In this document: positions 1 through 6,297 of the stretch, in pieces
Layout: each line of letters starts with the position of its first letter
How positions within the stretch are numbered: the stretch's first letter is position 1
Origin: Bacteroidia bacterium
GTDB lineage: Bacteria > Bacteroidota > Bacteroidia > SpSt-205
Direction of reading: 5' to 3'
DNA: 6,687 nucleotides
NCBI GenBank assembly: GCA_025060275.1
Contig: JANXCJ010000113.1
Span: 1-6,687 of the forward strand
Translations under genes and position numbers: made by a program
The notes under the pieces: model-generated
Database searches by the model: none
What the model was told of the DNA's origin: nothing
Seen by the model: only the letters and a program-made list of their open reading frames with translations

Positions 1-104
1 GGACTATATGGCTGCGCGTAGGACAAAACTTATATCAACCGCCTGAAACTCGTATTTTCCGTCGAAGCATGGAAGGGTTATTGCAAGTGCGTTTCCAAAT
101 CTAA
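1..104 (+). CDS. C-terminal end of an unidentified protein, cut by the left edge
   Basis: A plus-strand frame (codons beginning at base 3) is open from the window edge to a TAA at 102-104, giving 33 residues that end in LLQVRFQI. The other two plus-strand frames hit stops before base 50. The last residues alternate hydrophobic and polar side chains (TIWLRVGQNLY, then LLQVRFQI), which resembles two beta-strands such as those that close an outer-membrane barrel or a beta-rich secreted protein. That is an inference from pattern only; I do not recognise the family. The frame is convergent with sufD, whose stop lies 70 bases further on, and no clear hairpin plus T-run terminator is visible in the gap at 105-174. 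The fragment is short enough that it could be a chance open frame. Confidence 0.42.
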   Translation, partial: TIWLRVGQNLYQPPETRIFRRSMEGLLQVRFQI

Positions 105-174
105 CTCCTTTTGACCCACTACACAGAAAGGAAAGTTCTTGATCCGCTGCGTTCTTCTCAAATTCTAGGGGCTA

Positions 175-1386
175 CTACCTGCTCAGCTCTGCAGGAGAGG
201 AAAGGCAAGACGATATCACTTTATACATCTCTGTATGAAGTATTTCATAAGGCACCTTTTCTATCACTTCAGCTAAGAATGCACTAGCGAGGATTTTGCG
301 GGCATCTTCCAGCGGTATGCCCCGAGTACGAAGATAAGTCAGCATCTCCCCCTGTAAAAATCCTGTCGTAACCCCATGTGTGCAGCGTACGTCGTCTGCA
401 AAAATTTCTAACTGGGGGCGGCTGTAAGCGGTAGCATTCTTCTCCCATAATAGGGCTTTATGCGACTGGTAAGCATTCGTTTTCTGGGCATCTCTATGAA
501 CATAGATTCGCCCTTGGAATATGCTGCGGCCTCCAGCTCTCACGAGGGACTTAAAGAGCTGATTACTTTCGGTATGAGGTGCCCCATGTTCTACACGAAT
601 AGCCTGATCCCAAGTAGTCTTAGAGTCTACGTATGCAGCTCCATGTAGGTATACTTTAGCCCCAGCCTCTTTTAGATAAACTTTTACTTCCGTCCGCCTC
701 CACTCTCTACTTGTAGAGAGATCGTAAGTCTCCAGAGAAGCTTCTCTTTCTAAATGCGCTGAGAGGATGGTATAAAGATACCCTTGTGCCTCATTGGCGT
801 AAGAGGGGAAGAAGAGCTTTAAGCAAGCACCTTGACCAACATGAAGGTGAAAGCGCAGGAGCATAAGCGCCTCAGTAGAGGGGAAGAGCCACACTTCCCC
901 TACACTATGGGGGGCTAAGGAAAGCGTCAGAAGATAGGGAACAACACCACCCTCGCCCCTTACACTGAAAATCAAGCTCCCTTCTTTACGAATATAGTAG
1001 TGATGGGCTGAAGACGTACCACCTAAAAGAGCTTCCCAGGGTGAAGAGGGTACAGGAAGGCTTCGCAGAGCCGGTAGGTCTTTTTCTACCCCATCTACCT
1101 CCTCAGCATATGGCAGCACTGACGGAATAGAGAAAGGAGGCGAAACCCGGCGAGCTAACCCTACATCCCAGGGAAAACGCAAAAAGTCCATCGGTGTGTA
1201 TTTCCAATCTTCCTTATGACGCTGCTCCCAAAAGAGGGTCTGTAAATTAGCTTCTTGGACCCATTTGTCCCATTGCACTCTTAGGTTGGGAGGTAAGTTA
1301 GCTAATGCAACTTGCTCCTGCAGAAGGCGCGTGAGGTGGGCTGCTCCTTCCTCTAAAGTAAGGGCAGGACTCTTTAACATTTCCAT
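175..1386 (-). CDS. sufD: SufD, Fe-S cluster assembly scaffold subunit
   Basis: This 403-aa protein is the SufD subunit of the cytoplasmic SufBCD complex, which builds Fe-S clusters and passes them to apoproteins. The N-terminal third (about 1-120) is a variable helical region with the typical WKYTP segment near residues 61-65. The rest is the right-handed parallel beta-helix core shared with SufB. Near the C-terminus the conserved stretch ADDVRCTHG contains Cys335 and His337, with the same C-x-H spacing as E. coli Cys358 and His360; the histidine is the one implicated in cluster assembly at the SufB-SufD interface. It is followed by the family's LTYLRTRGI helix. The start ATG lies only 3 nt after the sufC stop, so the two are almost certainly co-transcribed. 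A second in-frame ATG two codons later is an equally possible start, and no clear Shine-Dalgarno sequence chooses between them. SufD is the last gene of the operon here. Confidence 0.93.
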   Translation of the reverse strand: MEMLKSPALTLEEGAAHLTRLLQEQVALANLPPNLRVQWDKWVQEANLQTLFWEQRHKEDWKYTPMDFLRFPWDVGLARRVSPPFSIPSVLPYAEEVDGVEKDLPALRSLPVPSSPWEALLGGTSSAHHYYIRKEGSLIFSVRGEGGVVPYLLTLSLAPHSVGEVWLFPSTEALMLLRFHLHVGQGACLKLFFPSYANEAQGYLYTILSAHLEREASLETYDLSTSREWRRTEVKVYLKEAGAKVYLHGAAYVDSKTTWDQAIRVEHGAPHTESNQLFKSLVRAGGRSIFQGRIYVHRDAQKTNAYQSHKALLWEKNATAYSRPQLEIFADDVRCTHGVTTGFLQGEMLTYLRTRGIPLEDARKILASAFLAEVIEKVPYEILHTEMYKVISSCLSSPAELSR

Positions 1387-1389
1387 ACT

Positions 1390-2136
1390 TTACGCAGTAG
1401 AGAGCAAAGCTTCATAACCTTTTTCTTCCAGCTCTACGGCAAGTTCAGGTCCCCCAGAGCGCATAATCCGCCCCTCTACAAGGATATGGACTACATCTGG
1501 ACGAATATACTGGAGAAGCCTGTAATAATGTGTAATAAGCAGAAAAGCCCGAGTAGGGCTTCGCAAAGCATTTACAGCATCTGAGACAATTTTGAGGGCA
1601 TCTATATCTAATCCTGAGTCCGTCTCATCCAGAATGCACAGCTTAGGTTCTAAGACTGCCATTTGAAATATCTCAGCTCTTTTGCGCTCTCCCCCTGAGA
1701 AGCCCTCATTGACGGACCGGGAGAGAAAAGCAGGGTCTAGTTTGAGTAAAGCGGCCTTTTCTCTAAGTAAGGCCATGAGTTCGGCGGTATCCAGAGGCTC
1801 TTGTTGTTTTGCAGCTCTATGGGCATTCAGGGCAGCTCTCAAAAATTGAATCATACTTACCCCCGGAATCTCCACGGGATATTGAAAAGCTAAGAATATA
1901 CCTGCATGACTGCGCTCCTCGGGGGAGAGCTCAGAAATATCTCGCCCTTCAAAAAGTACTTCACCTTCCGTGATCTCATATCCCTCTTTACCTGCCAGTA
2001 CAGCCGCTAATGTGCTCTTACCTGCCCCATTAGGTCCCATAAGAGCATGGACCTCACCTGCTTTTACTTCTAAGTTGAGGCCTTGAAGGATGGGACAGCC
2101 CTCTACTGAAACATGAAGATTTTGTATAGTCAGCAT
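1390..2136 (-). CDS. sufC: SufC, ABC-type ATPase of the Fe-S assembly complex
   Basis: This 248-aa protein is the cytoplasmic ATPase of SufBCD. It is related to ABC transporter ATPases but acts in Fe-S cluster biogenesis, where ATP binding rearranges the SufB-SufD heterodimer. All nucleotide-binding elements are present: Walker A GPNGAGKST at 34-42, Q-loop glutamine at 85 in FQYPVEIPG (the proline-rich form typical of SufC), ABC signature FSGGERKR at 146-153, Walker B LCILDE at 166-171 with catalytic Glu171, D-loop SGLD at 174-177, and the switch histidine His203 in LLITHYYRLL. The length matches the family. The ATG is 15 nt downstream of the sufB stop, and sufD starts 3 nt after the sufC stop. 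The context of sufB and sufD separates it from ordinary transporter ATPases. There is no strong Shine-Dalgarno sequence ahead of it, as is common in Bacteroidota. Confidence 0.97.
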   Translation of the reverse strand: MLTIQNLHVSVEGCPILQGLNLEVKAGEVHALMGPNGAGKSTLAAVLAGKEGYEITEGEVLFEGRDISELSPEERSHAGIFLAFQYPVEIPGVSMIQFLRAALNAHRAAKQQEPLDTAELMALLREKAALLKLDPAFLSRSVNEGFSGGERKRAEIFQMAVLEPKLCILDETDSGLDIDALKIVSDAVNALRSPTRAFLLITHYYRLLQYIRPDVVHILVEGRIMRSGGPELAVELEEKGYEALLSTA

Positions 2137-2151
2137 AGGCTATAAATATTT

Positions 2152-3603
2152 TTATCCCACACTTCCCTCCAGACTGATGGCTAATAGCTTCTTCGCCTCT
2201 ACAGCAAACTCTAAGGGAAGGTTTGCCAACACTTCTTGACAATACCCATTGATGATAAGTTCCACAGCCTCTTGCGTAGGAATACCCCGCTGGTTACAGT
2301 AGAAAAGAATATCTTCACCAATCTTGGAGGTGGTAGCTTCATGTTCCACAATCGCAGAGGGATTTTTGACCTCCACGTATGGGAAAGTATGGGCGCCGCA
2401 AGTGTTGCCTATCAAGAGAGAGTCACATTGAGAGAAATTGCGAGCATTCTCTGCCGAGGGAAGCACTTGGACGAGCCCTCTGTAGGTATTATTGCTTTTG
2501 CCTGCTGAGATGCCTTTAGAGACAATTCTACTGCGCGTATTCCTTCCAATATGAATCATTTTAGTGCCAGTATCTGCTTGCTGGTAGTTATTCGTCACAG
2601 CCACAGAGTAAAACTCTCCTATTGAGTTATCTCCTTTGAGTATCACACTAGGGTACTTCCAAGTGATAGCAGAGCCCGTCTCTACCTGCGTCCAGGAAAT
2701 CTTAGCGTTTTCATGAGCTATGCCTCTTTTAGTAACGAAGTTGAATACGCCGCCGCGTCCTTCTTTATCCCCTGGATACCAATTCTGCACAGTGGAGTAC
2801 TTGATGTAGCTATTCGGCAGGGCTATCAGCTCTACTACTGCTGCATGAAGCTGATGTTCCGAGCGGCGGGGAGCCGTACAGCCCTCCAAGTAGCTTACAT
2901 AACTGCCCTCCTCAGCGATAATCAGAGTACGCTCAAATTGCCCTGTATTACGAGCGTTTATGCGGAAGTAGGTAGAAAGTTCTATGGGACACTTGACCCC
3001 TTTAGGCACATACACAAAGCTTCCATCGCTAAATACAGCGGAATTGAGAGCCGCAAAAAAATTGTCATTATAAGGTACGACGCTGCCTAAGTATCTCTTT
3101 ACCAAGTCAGGATAGTTTTCAAGTGCTTCACTAATAGGGCAGAAGATAATACCCATTTTAGCCAGCTTCTCTTTGTAAGTGGTCGCCACAGAGACACTAT
3201 CCAGAACAGCATCCACTGCTATTCCTGCAAGGATTTCCTGCTCATGCAGCGGTATCCCCAAACGGTCAAATATCCGGCGAATCTCTGGGTCTACCTCCTC
3301 AAGGGAACGAGGACGATTTTGTGAAATACTCTTGGGAGCCGCATAATAATAGGCCTCCTGGTAGTCTATAGGATCATAATAGGCATTGAGCCAGTGAGGT
3401 TCTCGCATATCCCTCCATGCTCTGTAGGCCCGCATGCGAAAATCCAGCATAAAAGGCGGCTCCTTCTTCTTAGTCCAAATAAACTCTATTACATCCTCAT
3501 TTAGACCCTTAGGGGCATATTCCTGCTCTATATCAGATTCAAAACCCCACTCATATTCTCGTGAGAAGTGCCGGGCTAATACATCTTCTTCTATGGGCTG
3601 CAT
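2152..3603 (-). CDS. sufB: SufB, Fe-S cluster assembly scaffold subunit
   Basis: SufB is the main scaffold of the SufBCD complex, receiving sulfur and assembling nascent Fe-S clusters in the cytoplasm. From the ATG at 3601-3603 it is 483 aa, close to the usual size (E. coli 495 aa). The N-terminal region carries the conserved PKGLNEDVI segment (31-39), followed by MLDFRMRAYRAW and, near residue 88, the AAPK segment. The core has EGCTAP with Cys242, SQCDSLLIG with Cys393, and VEHEATTSKIGED with His421 and Glu422. These four line up, with one constant offset of 12, with E. coli Cys254, Cys405, His433 and Glu434, residues known to matter for sulfur transfer and cluster formation. The C-terminus LEFAVEAKKLLAISLE is also typical. 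A longer version using TTG at 3631-3633 would add ten residues (MLFSPNPKSY) that do not look like SufB, so I prefer the ATG. It is the first gene of a sufB-sufC-sufD operon. Confidence 0.96.
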   Translation of the reverse strand: MQPIEEDVLARHFSREYEWGFESDIEQEYAPKGLNEDVIEFIWTKKKEPPFMLDFRMRAYRAWRDMREPHWLNAYYDPIDYQEAYYYAAPKSISQNRPRSLEEVDPEIRRIFDRLGIPLHEQEILAGIAVDAVLDSVSVATTYKEKLAKMGIIFCPISEALENYPDLVKRYLGSVVPYNDNFFAALNSAVFSDGSFVYVPKGVKCPIELSTYFRINARNTGQFERTLIIAEEGSYVSYLEGCTAPRRSEHQLHAAVVELIALPNSYIKYSTVQNWYPGDKEGRGGVFNFVTKRGIAHENAKISWTQVETGSAITWKYPSVILKGDNSIGEFYSVAVTNNYQQADTGTKMIHIGRNTRSRIVSKGISAGKSNNTYRGLVQVLPSAENARNFSQCDSLLIGNTCGAHTFPYVEVKNPSAIVEHEATTSKIGEDILFYCNQRGIPTQEAVELIINGYCQEVLANLPLEFAVEAKKLLAISLEGSVG

Positions 3604-3641
3604 ATAGCTTTTTGGATTTGGACTAAATAACAAAAAAACCA

Positions 3642-3659
3642 GATAGTATGCATCCTATC
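3642..3659. promoter_or_regulatory. Short inverted repeat upstream of sufB
   Basis: GATAG at 3642-3646 is mirrored by CTATC at 3655-3659 across an 8-nt spacer that contains ATGCAT. It sits about 40-55 nt upstream of the sufB start codon, where an operator would be expected. The arms are only 5 bp, so chance occurrence is quite possible. No Rrf2/IscR or Fur site that I recognise is present. Confidence 0.25.
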
Positions 3660-3680
3660 CCTCCAGACTCAGCTACGGCT

Positions 3681-3710
3681 ATGAGGGGAAGGAATCTTAA
3701 ACCAGATTTG
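3681..3710 (+). promoter_or_regulatory. Possible Bacteroidota-type promoter for the receptor gene
   Basis: CAGATTTG at 3703-3710 differs by one base from the Bacteroidota -7 consensus TAnnTTTG, and ATG at 3681-3683, exactly 19 nt upstream, differs by one base from the -33 element TTG. This would start transcription about 35-40 nt before the receptor ATG. The match is imperfect in both boxes and rests on a consensus from other Bacteroidota. I found no comparable match on the minus strand for sufB. Confidence 0.3.
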
Positions 3711-3753
3711 TTCAGCCCCTATCTTAAGGAAGAATAAACCAGGCTACAAGAAA

Positions 3754-6207
3754 ATGCCAAGGGTACTCATTTTGAGCTTAATGGTAGGTGGGCTATTTTC
3801 TCAGCCACCAGGAAGGTTTCCAGGAGGGGGAAGGCCCTCGGAAAGAAGAGGAGAAGGCGAAGGTATGCGCATAGAAGGCGCTCTCAGAGGCACGGTAAAA
3901 GGTACCCTAAAAGACAGCCTTTCCAAAGAGCCCCTCTCCTATGTCAGTGTCTCTCTCTATAGGAGCGACAAACTTGTCGCAGGAACCCTCTCCGATGAAA
4001 AAGGAAACTTCATACTACAGGATATTCCAATAGGGAAGTATCTCTTGCGCGTCCAACCCTTAGGATACGGGCTTACTGAGAAGGTAATAGAGACTACTCC
4101 ACTTCGTCCAGACCTCAATCTGGGTGAATTGCTTCTGTCCGAAAAAGGTATCCAGCTTGAAACCGTGGAAATCCAAGCCAAACAGGAAGCAATTGCATAT
4201 AATCCGGAGAAAATCATTTACTTTCCTGACCGAGATGCTACTGTGCAGGGGGGCGATGCCATAGATGTACTCCGAAAGATACCCAGTGTAAATGTGGACA
4301 TAGAGGGCAATATCCAGGTGAGAGGCAGTGGAGCAGTAAGAATTTACTTGGATGGGAAACCTTCTTTACTCTTTGCCAATAGCCCTGCTGATGCCCTAAG
4401 AGCAGTTCCAGCAGAGCAAATAGAGCGTGTGGAACTTATTACGAACCCCTCCGCAAGATACGAAGCAGAGGGCGCTGTTATTCTCAATATTGTCCTCAAA
4501 AGAAACCGTTTAGAAGGGATTAATACAGCAGCAGGCGTGGGTATAAGCAACCAACTTGCAAACGCAAATGTTACCATAGGTACTAAAATAGGGCGCTGGT
4601 CTCATACCCTTAACGGAGGGGGGCGATACCGCTATGCAGGTACGGGATACTCCACTTTTCACCGTCAGCAAGAAACACCCAGTGGCCCAGTGATTCTCCG
4701 TCAGGTGGGAGACTTCTTGCCCAAACGATTTAGCACAAACCTCTTTTATGGGGGAGATTTCGTAAGAAATGCTGCTCAGAGCTTTTCCTGGGGCATAAAT
4801 TATAGAGACTTGACTTTTGACCGCATAAATAACCTCACAGTAAGCTGGGAAGGAGGGCCTTGGAATAGCATACAATATACCCGTAACACCCGTTTCCCCT
4901 CTAAAGACTGGGGGATAAATGCAAATATAGACTTTACACATCGCTCACTCACTCGCCCAGGAGAAGAGCTTTTTCTGTCTCTCCAAGGTGGATACGGAAA
5001 GCGCTCCCAAAGCTATTCCCTTGAACAGCTCTCAGCCTTAGACACTTTCTTCTTGCGGGAACGCAGCCTCAATAGAGGAGATTCCTGGGAAAGCCAATTT
5101 CAGTTAGACTACACACGACCTCTGGGCACCCAGTGGAAGTGGGAAAGTGGACTCCGCCTAAATCTAAGGGGACTTCATACGGGCTTTCATTACGAACGCT
5201 TTGATAGGGTGGCTGAGCTTTTCTATACTCTTGCCGGCAGACAAGATACTTTAGAATACCTACAAGCTGTGCCTGCAGCATATCTTTCTCTGGGATGGGC
5301 AAAAGACCGTTGGCTCATCAAGGCAGGACTTCGGTATGAATACACCTTCAACGATGCTTTATTCCTCAGAGGTACTTTCCCTTTCCAGCAGACTTACCAA
5401 AATGTTTTTCCCAATCTCCTGCTCAGCTACAGTCTCAAAGGACTCTATCCCATCCAATTTAGTTACAGCCAGCGGATCCGGCGACCTTGGATTCAAGAGC
5501 TCAATCCCTTCATAGATGCCTCTGACCCTCGCAACATCCAGTACGGCAATCCTAATCTCGGCCCTGAACTAACTCACGCTCTGGAGCTGTCTATTTTTCC
5601 GTTTGTATCCCTTTTTGCCCGTTATACACAGGATGTGGTGCAAGAATACACCTTTGTAGATGAGAGAAGTATTACCCATACGACCTTTTTGAATGCAGGT
5701 GAAAGAGGCTTCTATGGTACTAATCTCTTCTTTCGTAGGTCTTTCTTCTCGGACCGCTTGACGCTCCAAGGCAATGCTGAGTTAGCATGGGTGGTCCTCT
5801 GGGCAAGCATGGCAGGACAATCTTACTCTAACAGAGGCTGGCAGTACAGCATACGGGGCTCTATTCAATGGAGTCCAGCTCGTTCTTGGTTGGTTGAATT
5901 ATCAGGGAACTACAATTCCCCTCGCGTAGTCCTTCAAGGAGTGCGACCTGTTTTCATGTTTCAAGAGGCAGGAGTAAGAAAGACTTTTTCAGGAGGTCGC
6001 TGGTCCATAGGAGCCATTGCTTATAATCCCTTCTTCAGATATCTTCGCATGCATACTCGGTTGGTAGGAGAAAGCTTTGTGCAGGAGAGCACTACGGGTA
6101 TCCCTTTTCGGCTAGTTGGCGTGCAAGTACGCTATCAACACACGAGAGCGGGTGAAAACTTCTGGCGCAGACGCCGTCCCACACAAGTAGGGGAAGAAGA
6201 ATGGTAA
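3754..6207 (+). CDS. TonB-dependent-receptor-like outer-membrane beta-barrel protein (PF14905-type)
   Basis: This 817-aa protein is predicted to sit in the outer membrane and import an unknown substrate with TonB energy. A signal peptide spans about residues 1-17 (hydrophobic LILSLMVGGLF, cleavage near SQ-PP). A Gly/Pro/Arg/Glu-rich linker follows to about 40. Residues 43-130 form a carboxypeptidase-regulatory-like domain (G-x-V start, PLSYVSVSLYRS, GTLSDEKGNF, IPIGKYLLRVQPLGY). A plug-like region runs over about 150-250, with DAIDVLRKIPSVNVD, VRIYLDGKPS and IERVELITNPSARYEAEG. The remainder is a barrel containing the family hallmark LNPFIDASDP at 583-592 and GNPNLGPE at 598-605. A charged tail (RRRR, then EEEW) follows the last strand, as is common in this family. 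No clear TonB box is visible, and the ligand cannot be told from sequence. The ATG is the first start codon after an in-frame stop at 3682. It is divergent from sufB, which permits but does not prove iron-linked regulation. Confidence 0.9.
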   Translation: MPRVLILSLMVGGLFSQPPGRFPGGGRPSERRGEGEGMRIEGALRGTVKGTLKDSLSKEPLSYVSVSLYRSDKLVAGTLSDEKGNFILQDIPIGKYLLRVQPLGYGLTEKVIETTPLRPDLNLGELLLSEKGIQLETVEIQAKQEAIAYNPEKIIYFPDRDATVQGGDAIDVLRKIPSVNVDIEGNIQVRGSGAVRIYLDGKPSLLFANSPADALRAVPAEQIERVELITNPSARYEAEGAVILNIVLKRNRLEGINTAAGVGISNQLANANVTIGTKIGRWSHTLNGGGRYRYAGTGYSTFHRQQETPSGPVILRQVGDFLPKRFSTNLFYGGDFVRNAAQSFSWGINYRDLTFDRINNLTVSWEGGPWNSIQYTRNTRFPSKDWGINANIDFTHRSLTRPGEELFLSLQGGYGKRSQSYSLEQLSALDTFFLRERSLNRGDSWESQFQLDYTRPLGTQWKWESGLRLNLRGLHTGFHYERFDRVAELFYTLAGRQDTLEYLQAVPAAYLSLGWAKDRWLIKAGLRYEYTFNDALFLRGTFPFQQTYQNVFPNLLLSYSLKGLYPIQFSYSQRIRRPWIQELNPFIDASDPRNIQYGNPNLGPELTHALELSIFPFVSLFARYTQDVVQEYTFVDERSITHTTFLNAGERGFYGTNLFFRRSFFSDRLTLQGNAELAWVVLWASMAGQSYSNRGWQYSIRGSIQWSPARSWLVELSGNYNSPRVVLQGVRPVFMFQEAGVRKTFSGGRWSIGAIAYNPFFRYLRMHTRLVGESFVQESTTGIPFRLVGVQVRYQHTRAGENFWRRRRPTQVGEEEW

Positions 6208-6228
6208 AAAAAGCCTCCGCAAGGAAGC
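6206..6228 (-). terminator. Intrinsic terminator for the deacetylase-like gene
   Basis: Read on the minus strand, GCTTCC is followed by the 4-nt loop TTGC, then GGAGGC, then a run of seven T. In RNA the arms form a 6-bp stem with one G-U wobble, directly followed by the U-run: a standard rho-independent terminator. It lies about 70 nt after the stop codon of the minus-strand gene at the right edge. The T-run on this strand overlaps the TAA stop codon of the convergent receptor gene. Read on the plus strand, the stem has a mismatch and no T-run follows, so it should act in one direction only. Confidence 0.7.
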
Positions 6229-6280
6229 CCCCCTAAATTCCTTTTCTTGGGAATTCTCATGTCTGTATCAAGAATAGTTC

Positions 6281-6296
6281 AGGGGTCCCCTTTTCT
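6281..6296 (+). terminator. Weak candidate terminator for the receptor gene
   Basis: AGGG at 6281-6284 and CCCT at 6288-6291 can form a 4-bp, G/C-rich stem around a 3-nt GTC loop, followed by TTTCT. It lies about 75 nt beyond the receptor stop and just before the stop of the convergent gene. The stem is shorter than a usual terminator. A separate 6-bp inverted repeat, AATTCC/GGAATT at 6236-6255, is A/T-rich and has no T-run after it. Confidence 0.22.
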
Positions 6297-6297
6297 A

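Larger units (their letters stand above)
3636..3742. repeat. Three AAACCAG heptamers between sufB and the receptor gene
   Basis: The heptamer AAACCAG occurs at 3636-3642, 3699-3705 and 3736-3742, all in the same orientation. The last two are parts of a longer partial repeat: ATCTTAAACCAG at 3694-3705, and ATCTTAA at 3721-3727 followed by TAAACCAG at 3735-3742, as if a spacer separated the two halves of the second copy. Such repeats in a divergent promoter region could be binding sites for a regulator, or simply a small local duplication. I know of no named operator with this sequence. Confidence 0.35.

Noticed and set aside
135..156. Direct repeat GTTCTT with a 10-nt spacer after sufD
   Set aside because: Six-base repeats at this distance are expected by chance, and no hairpin or regulatory context supports a role.
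460..648. Plus-strand 62-aa frame inside sufD
   Set aside because: It lies wholly antisense to a well-supported sufD, shows no recognisable domain and is explained as a shadow of the real frame.
2054..2242. Minus-strand 62-aa frame across the sufB-sufC junction
   Set aside because: It overlaps the end of sufB and start of sufC in another frame and has no recognisable features.
2236..3090. Two plus-strand frames (90 and 125 aa) antisense to sufB
   Set aside because: sufB is strongly supported by conserved residues along its whole length; the antisense frames contain no known motif.
3604..3633. Ten-codon N-terminal extension of SufB from a TTG start
   Set aside because: The extension (MLFSPNPKSY) has no resemblance to SufB N-termini, and the ATG at 3601-3603 gives a family-typical length and start.
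3957..5769. Several minus-strand frames of 66-143 aa inside the receptor gene
   Set aside because: All lie antisense to a continuous, domain-consistent 817-aa receptor; none has a recognisable domain of its own.
6236..6255. AATTCC/GGAATT hairpin with an 8-nt loop as a terminator
   Set aside because: The stem is A/T-rich and short and is not followed by a T-run on either strand.
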